This document shows, piece by piece, positions 1 through 5,401 of a stretch of 7,707 nucleotides of DNA; positions within the stretch are counted from its first letter, which is position 1; each line of letters begins with the position of its first letter. Source of the DNA: an uncultured Collinsella sp. (GTDB taxonomy: Bacteria > Actinomycetota > Coriobacteriia > Coriobacteriales > Coriobacteriaceae). Location: positions 1-7,707 of the forward strand of contig CABSMK010000082.1 in NCBI GenBank assembly GCA_902478825.1, read 5' to 3'. The notes under the pieces are model-generated. The model had not been told where the DNA came from, searched no databases, and worked only from the letters and a program-made list of their open reading frames with translations. The position numbers and the translations under genes were made by a program.

Positions 1-2
1 AC

Positions 3-638
3 CCCACCCACCCCCTGAAGGAGGAGAAGGTCCCCAAATATCTGGCCAAGATCATCGATGACGAGATCATGGCATGGCTTTCGTGGGACGCCGCACACCA
101 GCCCATCAAGATCGATATCGATTTGAGCCAGCTGGGGCACATTCGGAGCGCCGCCGCGCAAACGCGCGAAGCGCTTTTGATCGATGAGGAACGCGAGGAC
201 GATGTGCCCACAGAGGTCGATACGGCGGAATCCGAGCAACCGGAAGCCAAGCCCGCGGCCGACGTGATGGCCGAGCCGATCGCGGCGCCCACGGAGCGCA
301 ACGAAGCCGACGAGCCAACCATTTCCACCGAACAGTTTGGTGTCGTGGCACCGCTTCTCGCGCCGACGCCCGTGTTCGCAGCTGCTGCGCCCGCTGACGC
401 CACGAACGAACTCACGCCTGCCGCAGACGCCTATCTCCGCGCGCTGCTCGAGCAGGACACGGCACAAACGGAATCGGCAGTGGAGAGGTCGGGTCAGAGC
501 GAGGACATGCTCGTCGATAGCATCAATGAGGCGCTCTTTGACCTGGTGGGTGACACCGTAATTGAATTTGGCGCGGCAGGACCGCAAATTATCGAGGACT
601 ACGAAGCAGACGTGAGAGGATACCTAGACTATGAGTGA
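3..638 (+). CDS. TerB_C-type protein, C-terminal part only (5' end outside the window)
   Basis: The reading frame is open from base 3, so the first visible ATG at 69 is very likely internal; 211 codons are visible. I place it in the TerB_C family (C-terminal domain of TerB_N/TerB_C proteins) on two stretches. The first (bases about 105-180) has an IDLSQLGHIR element followed by a helix ending in acidic residues. The second (about 408-635) ends SINEALFDLVGDTVIE, then IIEDYEADVRGYLDYE, the usual INE..D.iGD..iE....iieDYe ending of the family. Between them lies an acidic, Ala/Pro-rich linker of about 75 residues (180-407). TerB-type domains are named after tellurite resistance, but the TerB_N/TerB_C architecture also occurs beside ATPase and helicase genes, where a DNA-processing or stress/defence role has been proposed. 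No catalytic residue is visible in this part. Its stop overlaps the ATPase start by 8 nt, so the two are co-translated. The family call rests on my reading without a profile search; the N-terminal domains are unknown. Confidence 0.72.
   Translation, partial: PTHPLKEEKVPKYLAKIIDDEIMAWLSWDAAHQPIKIDIDLSQLGHIRSAAAQTREALLIDEEREDDVPTEVDTAESEQPEAKPAADVMAEPIAAPTERNEADEPTISTEQFGVVAPLLAPTPVFAAAAPADATNELTPAADAYLRALLEQDTAQTESAVERSGQSEDMLVDSINEALFDLVGDTVIEFGAAGPQIIEDYEADVRGYLDYE
615..620 (+). promoter_or_regulatory. Ribosome binding site of the BrxD-like ATPase gene
   Basis: AGAGGA lies 10 nt before the ATG at 631, inside the last codons of the TerB_C gene. It supports 631 as the start. Together with the 8-nt overlap it suggests translational coupling. 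Confidence 0.5.
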
Positions 639-1935
639 TACCGCATCCGCAGCACCCCGCGTGCCCAAGCGCGTCGCCGCCGTCATTCTCAACTCGCTCA
701 AGGGCGGCGTGGTCCCGCGCATCGGCCTTCCCTACATCACCGTAGGGCGCGAGGTCGAAATCCGCGCCCTGCTCACCGACCTGAGTCTCATCGCCGACGG
801 TGGCGCGAGCTTCCGCTTTCTGGTCGGTCGCTACGGCGCCGGCAAGAGCTTTTTGCTCCAGACCATCCGCACGCACGCCATGGGCGAGGGATTCGTCGTG
901 GCCGATGCCGACCTATCCCCCGAGCGCCGCCTGCAGGGCGGCCAGGGACAGGGCCTTGCCACCTACCGTGAGCTCATCCGCAACATATCGACTAAAACGC
1001 GCCCCGAGGGCGGTGCGCTCAACCTTATCCTGGATCGCTGGGTCGCCTCGTGTGCCGATGCCGACGAGTCTGCCGTCAATGCCCAACTGGCCCCGCTCGA
1101 GGAAATGGTCCACGGCTTCGACTTCACCCGCATGCTCCGCCGCTACCGCGCGGCCGTATCCGAGGGCGACGAAGAGGCTATGAGCCGCGTGACCAAATGG
1201 ATTCGCGGCGAGTACCGCACCAAGAGTGAGGCACGCGCCGAGCTGGGCTCCTCGACCATCATCAGCGATGACGACTGGTACGACTACGTTAAGCTCATTG
1301 CGCGCTTTTTGGTCTGCAGCGGCTACAAGGGCATGCTGGTGCTCATCGACGAGCTCGTGAATCTGTATAAGATTCCCAACGCCATCACACGCCAATACAA
1401 CTACGAGAAGATCCTGACCATGTACAACGACACGCTCCAGGGCAAGGCGCAGTACCTGGGCATGATCATGGGCGGCACGCCAACCTCCATCGAAGACCGC
1501 CGCCGTGGCGTGTTCTCCTACGAGGCCCTGCGCAGCCGACTCGCTCAGGGTCGCTTTGCGCGCAAGGACCTTAAGGACATGCTCGCGCCCATCATCCACC
1601 TGCAGCCACTCACCTACGAGGAGCTGCTGGTGCTGATCGAAAAACTCATGCAGATCCATGCCGGATACTTTGGCTGGACGCCCACGCTTACCGAGAACGA
1701 CTTGGTGGACTTTCTCAAGATCGAGTTCGGTCGTGTGGGAGCCGACACACATCTGACGCCGCGTGAAGTCATTCGTGACTTTATCGAGCTGCTCGACATC
1801 CTATGCCAGAACCCCGACGCCAACGTAGCCGAGCTGCTGCAAAGCGTCGGCGGCGACGCGCTGGTGCCGGCAGCAGCAACAGGCGACACCGATACCGCAG
1901 GCGGCGACCACAACTTCGCCGAGTTCACCATCTAA
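631..1935 (+). CDS. BrxD-like P-loop ATPase (DUF2791 / BREX_2 family)
   Basis: This is a complete 434-aa protein, a normal length for BrxD-type ATPases. It opens with a GREVEIRALL element (39-48) typical of STAND/AAA-like ATPases. The Walker A is GRYGAGKS (66-73, Lys72). The Walker B is LVLIDE (236-241, Asp240/Glu241), followed by LVNLYK. A GGTP element (281-284) leads to FSYEALRSRL (295-304), which I recognise as a DUF2791 signature; Arg301 or Arg303 could act as an arginine finger. There are no membrane segments. The protein should hydrolyse ATP in the cytoplasm and probably works on or beside DNA with the helicase encoded next. In type 2 (Pgl) BREX loci, brxD is paired with brxHI in just this order, but its biochemical job is not established. 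The last 25 or so residues are Ala/Gly/Asp-rich and look unstructured. The start at 631 is backed by AGAGGA and by overlap with the TerB_C stop. The family call is firm; the defence role is inferred. Confidence 0.87.
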   Translation: MSDTASAAPRVPKRVAAVILNSLKGGVVPRIGLPYITVGREVEIRALLTDLSLIADGGASFRFLVGRYGAGKSFLLQTIRTHAMGEGFVVADADLSPERRLQGGQGQGLATYRELIRNISTKTRPEGGALNLILDRWVASCADADESAVNAQLAPLEEMVHGFDFTRMLRRYRAAVSEGDEEAMSRVTKWIRGEYRTKSEARAELGSSTIISDDDWYDYVKLIARFLVCSGYKGMLVLIDELVNLYKIPNAITRQYNYEKILTMYNDTLQGKAQYLGMIMGGTPTSIEDRRRGVFSYEALRSRLAQGRFARKDLKDMLAPIIHLQPLTYEELLVLIEKLMQIHAGYFGWTPTLTENDLVDFLKIEFGRVGADTHLTPREVIRDFIELLDILCQNPDANVAELLQSVGGDALVPAAATGDTDTAGGDHNFAEFTI

Positions 1936-1970
1936 CCTACCAAAAAGGGACAGGTTTATTTTGGTAGGTT
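1934..1970 (+). repeat. Perfect 12-bp inverted repeat with a GGGACAGG loop, overlapping the ATPase stop codon
   Basis: Arms 1934-1945 (AACCTACCAAAA) and 1959-1970 (its exact reverse complement) enclose a 13-nt loop, 1946-1958, which carries GGGACAGG. The left arm contains the last two bases of the ATPase stop codon, and the right arm runs into a short T run. I recall GGGACAGG-type palindromes as scattered elements in Collinsella-like genomes, similar to REP sequences moved by RAYT-type transposases; this is from memory. The stem is AT-rich at its inner end and the T tract is only four bases, so it would be a weak terminator. It may instead be a dispersed element that inserted between two operon genes, or an mRNA-processing site. 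A promoter inside it (GGGACA as -35) is possible but poorly supported. Confidence 0.75.
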
Positions 1971-2041
1971 TTATCTGGGCAAACGCCGATGTTGCAAGAT
2001 ATCGAGCCGTTGCCCGTTGCGTTGATCAGCCCGTTGATGAG

Positions 2042-2048
2042 AGGAGGT
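2042..2048 (+). promoter_or_regulatory. Strong Shine-Dalgarno that fixes the helicase start at GTG 2052
   Basis: AGGAGGT is a near-perfect anti-16S match, 3 nt before GTG 2052 (4 nt from the GGAGG core). Two in-frame upstream ATGs, at 1989 and 2037, have no such site. The one at 2037 would place this sequence inside the coding region. Spacing is short but the match is the best in the window. Confidence 0.7.
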
Positions 2049-2051
2049 CCC

Positions 2052-4496
2052 GTGAACGCCTTTGACCGATATGCCCCGTTTATCCAGGATTTCATTTACT
2101 CCCACGATTGGGAGAGTCTGCGCTCCATCCAGGTTGCAGCGGCAGACGCCATCTTTAACACGCAAGATAATGTGCTCCTGACGGCATCCACGGCTTCCGG
2201 CAAAACCGAGGCAGCCTTCTTTCCCATCCTGACCGAGTTTTGGGAGAACCCGCCCGCAAGCGTTGGTGCCCTCTACATTGGCCCCCTCAAGGCACTCATC
2301 AATGATCAGTTCGTCCGTCTCAATGACCTGTGCGAAGAGGCCGACATCCCCGTCTGGCACTGGCATGGCGATGTCTCGCAGTCGCACAAGACTAAGCTCA
2401 TCAAAAAGCCGAGCGGCATCTTGCAGATTACGCCCGAATCACTCGAGGCACTCCTGATCCATAAGCACATGGCGATCCCACGCATGTTTTGCGACCTGCG
2501 CTATGTGGTCATCGACGAGGTCCACTCGCTCATGCGCGGCGACCGTGGCGGGCAGACGCTCTGCCTTATCGAGCGGCTCTCGCGCATGGCCGGCGTGCAG
2601 CCTCGCCGCATCGGCCTTTCGGCCACCATCGGGGACCCGGAACGCACGGGCGCCTTCCTGTCGCAGGGAACGGGACGCGACTGCGTTATCCCCCGCTTTG
2701 AGGAGCCGCGCCGCGTGTGGCGCATCTCCATGGAGCACTTCTACAACTCGGGTCCCCAGGCACAGCAGCGGGGATTCGAGAGCACGGGTCCACAAGAAGC
2801 CGAGATGCTTGCTTGCGAGCGTATTGAGCCGGCGGCGCCCGCGGCGCTGCCGGCTGGCGCCCAAGACGTGCGCCACAGCGGACAGCTTACACAGGAGGAA
2901 CGCCGTCAACGTCGTGAGCGGGCACGGGGCAAGGCCGCTCCCAAAGACCGTCGCACTTCCTCGGCCCCCGAGGGCGAAGTCGACATCCCACGAGCGACCG
3001 AGCAGGCGCTTCTCAACCCCACCGACACGGCGCCCGACAACGCCGACCCCGGTATGGGCTATATCTTTGAGCATACGCGCGGCCGCAAGTGCCTGGTCTT
3101 TGCCAACTCGCGTGAGGAGGCAGAGGCCGTGTGTTCCATGCTGCGCAGCTACTGCGAAAGTCGACACGAGCCCGACCGCTTTCTAATCCATCACGGCAAC
3201 CTTTCGGCATCGCTGCGCGAGACGGCCGAGGAGCTCATGCGCGACGAGGAGCAGGCGCAGACAACCGTCACCACCTCTACGCTGGAGCTCGGTATCGATA
3301 TCGGCCGCCTGGAACGCGCGTTCCAGATCGATGCGCCGTTTACCGTCAGCTCCTTTTTGCAGCGAATGGGCCGCACGGGACGCCGCGACCTTCCGCCCGA
3401 GATGTGGTTTGTCATGCGCGAGGAAGAGCCCGAACCGCGCACGATGATGCCCGAAACCATTCCATGGAAGCTCCTGCAGGGTATCGCGCTCGTACAACTC
3501 TATCGCGAGGAAAAGTGGGTCGAGCCGCCCGAGCTCGATCGACTCCCCTACAGCCTGCTCTATCACCAGACTATGTCGACCCTCGCCAGCACCGGCGAGC
3601 TCACGCCGGCCGAACTTGCCCAGCGCGTGCTCACGCTCAGCTATTTCCATCGCATCTCGGCCGATGACTATCGCGTATTGCTTCGTCACCTCATTAAGAT
3701 CGACCATATCCAGGTCACCGAGGGCGGCGGACTCATCGTGGGTCTCGCGGGAGAGCGCATCATTAACAACTTTAAGTTCTACGCCGTATTCCAGGAAAAC
3801 GAGGAGTTCACCGTTCGTAGCGAGTCGGCCGAATTGGGCACGATCGTCAACCCGCCACCGCCCGGTGAGCGCATCGCCATCGCCGGACACTGCTGGATCG
3901 TCGAGGAAGTGGACTGGAAGCGCCATACCGTCTTTGCCACGCAGGTCAAGGGCCGTGTGCCGGCCTACTTTGGCGACTGCCCCGGTGATATCAACACACA
4001 TGTACTCGAGCGCATGCGCAAGGCGCTCAACGAGCACGCGGCATATCCGTACCTTATGGGTAACGCGCGGGCCCGCTTGGCGCAGGCTCGCCATACGGCC
4101 GAGATTTCGGGCGCAGGGACCAAGCCACTCATCAACCTGGGCGGCGATACCTGGGTGCTCTTCCCCTGGTTGGGCAGCTACGCCTTTCTGGCGCTCGAAC
4201 GTATGCTCAAGATTAAATGTGCCGCGGAGCTGGGCCTTCGCGGACTCGACCCATCGCGCCCGTACTTTATGCAGTTTAAGATGAAGGCTGACGAGGAGAC
4301 GTTCTTTGAGGTGCTCGCCGCCGAGGCCGAGAAGGACTTCAATCCCATCGAGCTCGTCTATCCCGGCGAGGTGCCTTATTTTGATCGCTACGACGAATAC
4401 GTTCCCGAGGAGCTCGTGCGCAAAGGCTTTGCCGAAGGCGTGCTCGACATCGAAGGCATGAAGCAGCGCGTTCTCGGCTGGCGCGACCACGCCTAA
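2052..4496 (+). CDS. Lhr/BrxHI-like superfamily 2 DEAD/DEAH-box helicase
   Basis: I start it at GTG 2052 (814 aa), because of the Shine-Dalgarno before it and because NAFDRYAPFIQDFIY is the usual N-terminus of BrxHI-like helicases. An ATG at 1989 would add 21 residues. The motifs are complete: Q-like RSIQ (24-27), motif I ASTASGKT (45-52), Ia GPLKALINDQ (77-86), Ib TPESLE (127-132), II DEVH (155-158), III LSAT (189-192), IV LVFANSR (348-354), V STLELGIDIG (409-418) and VI QRMGRTGRR (437-445). This is an active-looking ATP-dependent DNA (or RNA) translocase. Residues about 460-814 form a long C-terminal region like that of Lhr-family helicases, with a GDCPGDI element. A charged, low-complexity insert of about 100 residues (about 234-333) separates the two RecA lobes. 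In type 2 BREX, brxHI sits beside brxD as here. No nuclease or methylase domain is visible. The helicase class is certain; membership in a defence system is inferred from its neighbours. Confidence 0.93.
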   Translation: MNAFDRYAPFIQDFIYSHDWESLRSIQVAAADAIFNTQDNVLLTASTASGKTEAAFFPILTEFWENPPASVGALYIGPLKALINDQFVRLNDLCEEADIPVWHWHGDVSQSHKTKLIKKPSGILQITPESLEALLIHKHMAIPRMFCDLRYVVIDEVHSLMRGDRGGQTLCLIERLSRMAGVQPRRIGLSATIGDPERTGAFLSQGTGRDCVIPRFEEPRRVWRISMEHFYNSGPQAQQRGFESTGPQEAEMLACERIEPAAPAALPAGAQDVRHSGQLTQEERRQRRERARGKAAPKDRRTSSAPEGEVDIPRATEQALLNPTDTAPDNADPGMGYIFEHTRGRKCLVFANSREEAEAVCSMLRSYCESRHEPDRFLIHHGNLSASLRETAEELMRDEEQAQTTVTTSTLELGIDIGRLERAFQIDAPFTVSSFLQRMGRTGRRDLPPEMWFVMREEEPEPRTMMPETIPWKLLQGIALVQLYREEKWVEPPELDRLPYSLLYHQTMSTLASTGELTPAELAQRVLTLSYFHRISADDYRVLLRHLIKIDHIQVTEGGGLIVGLAGERIINNFKFYAVFQENEEFTVRSESAELGTIVNPPPPGERIAIAGHCWIVEEVDWKRHTVFATQVKGRVPAYFGDCPGDINTHVLERMRKALNEHAAYPYLMGNARARLAQARHTAEISGAGTKPLINLGGDTWVLFPWLGSYAFLALERMLKIKCAAELGLRGLDPSRPYFMQFKMKADEETFFEVLAAEAEKDFNPIELVYPGEVPYFDRYDEYVPEELVRKGFAEGVLDIEGMKQRVLGWRDHA

Positions 4497-4522
4497 GACC
4501 AGTCTTTTTGGGACGGGGAGAC

Positions 4523-5401
4523 CTATTTGTCGTGAAGAACGGTGCCGAGGAAGTCGGTGTCGAAGGGCACGGCTTCGGCAAAGGCGTAGTTGCCGTCGCT
4601 GGCGATGAGCAGGTAGTTCTCCTCGCCGCCGAACTCCGCATCGCCGCACGGGACCACCCAGGCGTGGACGAATACCTCGAGTGCCGTGGCGGCACAGTCG
4701 CGCAGGAACGTCACATCGCTCCCCTCGTTTGCGCTCACGATATTGGCCACGTAGATACCCCCGGGGTTCAGGCTGCCCCGCACCAGGCGCAGCGCCTCAA
4801 CGGTCGCCAGCTCGCGTACGGGCTCGGCACCGCCAAAGCAATCGCTCACGACCACGTCGTAGCGACGATGGCCCACGCTCGTCACACCCAGATACGAGCG
4901 AGCCTCAGCGGTTATCACCCGCAGGCGATCGCCCGCCGCGCGCTCCAGCTCGTCTAGGTAGAACCAGCGGCGCGCCAGGCGCGTAATCTCTCCGTCATAC
5001 TCGATGACGTCCATGCGCAAGCCCTCGTGCGACATCAGCGCAAACTTGGGATAAGCAAACCCGCCGCCGCCCAGCATAAGCATGCGGTCGATGCCGTGAC
5101 CATAAGCGTCGCGCATTGCGCCCTCGGCCTCAAACACGTCGTCAAACGCACGATAGTACGCAAAGACGGGCTCCGCCCAACGCTCGCCAACGTAGCTTGC
5201 GCTTTGGTAGACGCCGCCTTGCACCAACACGCGAATCTCGTCGCCGCTCTCACCGTGCACACGCTTCACACGCGCCAACCCATTGCGGGTTCGCGCAACC
5301 TGCAGACAGGCAGCACGAACAGCGACAGCGGCCGCACCAAGCGCCGCGGCTCCCAGAGCAACGCCAGCAACGACGCCAGCAGAAACACTTGGCTTGTTCA
5401 T
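4523..5401 (-). CDS. Membrane-anchored spermidine-synthase-like (SpeE-fold) protein
   Basis: This 292-aa protein has an N-terminal hydrophobic Ala/Gly/Val segment (about 7-32), a likely membrane anchor or uncleaved signal, followed by a SpeE-type Rossmann domain. Visible are GGVYQSASY (62-70), the glycine-rich nucleoside loop LGGGGFAYPK (110-119), the acidic strand VIEYD (132-136, Glu134 for the ribose), EAR (166-168) where the family has DAR, and VVVSDCFGG (183-191). Asp187 matches the first catalytic Asp of spermidine synthases, but the second Asp of the DSxDP motif is Gly. Putrescine aminopropyl transfer is therefore doubtful, and a SAM or decarboxylated-SAM dependent transferase of unknown substrate is more likely. 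The start at 5401 directly follows the elp3 stop (TAA then ATG). AAGGAG lies 6 nt before it, inside the elp3 codons for Lys-Glu-Leu, so translation should be coupled. Many databases would label this 'spermidine synthase'. The fold is well supported; the reaction is not. Confidence 0.82.
   Translation of the reverse strand: MNKPSVSAGVVAGVALGAAALGAAAVAVRAACLQVARTRNGLARVKRVHGESGDEIRVLVQGGVYQSASYVGERWAEPVFAYYRAFDDVFEAEGAMRDAYGHGIDRMLMLGGGGFAYPKFALMSHEGLRMDVIEYDGEITRLARRWFYLDELERAAGDRLRVITAEARSYLGVTSVGHRRYDVVVSDCFGGAEPVRELATVEALRLVRGSLNPGGIYVANIVSANEGSDVTFLRDCAATALEVFVHAWVVPCGDAEFGGEENYLLIASDGNYAFAEAVPFDTDFLGTVLHDK

Noticed and set aside
913..1752. Open frame on the minus strand, antisense to the ATPase (279 codons)
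   Set aside because: It is a shadow of the ATPase gene, rich in His/Val/Ala with no family resemblance, and has no supporting ribosome binding site that I can see.
2007..2036. Three CCGTTG copies before the helicase start as possible operator repeats
   Set aside because: Spacing is irregular (7 and 17 nt), the units are only 6 bp and there is no dyad symmetry; chance is likely in this short stretch.
1989..2051. Upstream ATG start for the helicase
   Set aside because: No Shine-Dalgarno precedes it, and the extra 21 residues do not resemble the family N-terminus. GTG 2052 has AGGAGGT just before it.
4495..4506. Short palindrome AAGACCAGTCTT followed by Ts as a terminator of the helicase gene
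   Set aside because: The stem is 5 bp with a 2-nt loop, too tight and weak for an intrinsic terminator. The T run is partly stem.
3183..4649. Long open frame on the minus strand, antisense to the helicase (488 codons)
   Set aside because: It lies opposite a helicase with all motifs intact. Long antisense open frames are expected in high-GC genes, and the translation shows no recognisable domain.
4523..5401. Naming the SpeE-like gene speE (true spermidine synthase)
   Set aside because: The second Asp of the catalytic DSxDP motif is Gly and a membrane segment is added, so the standard reaction cannot be assumed.
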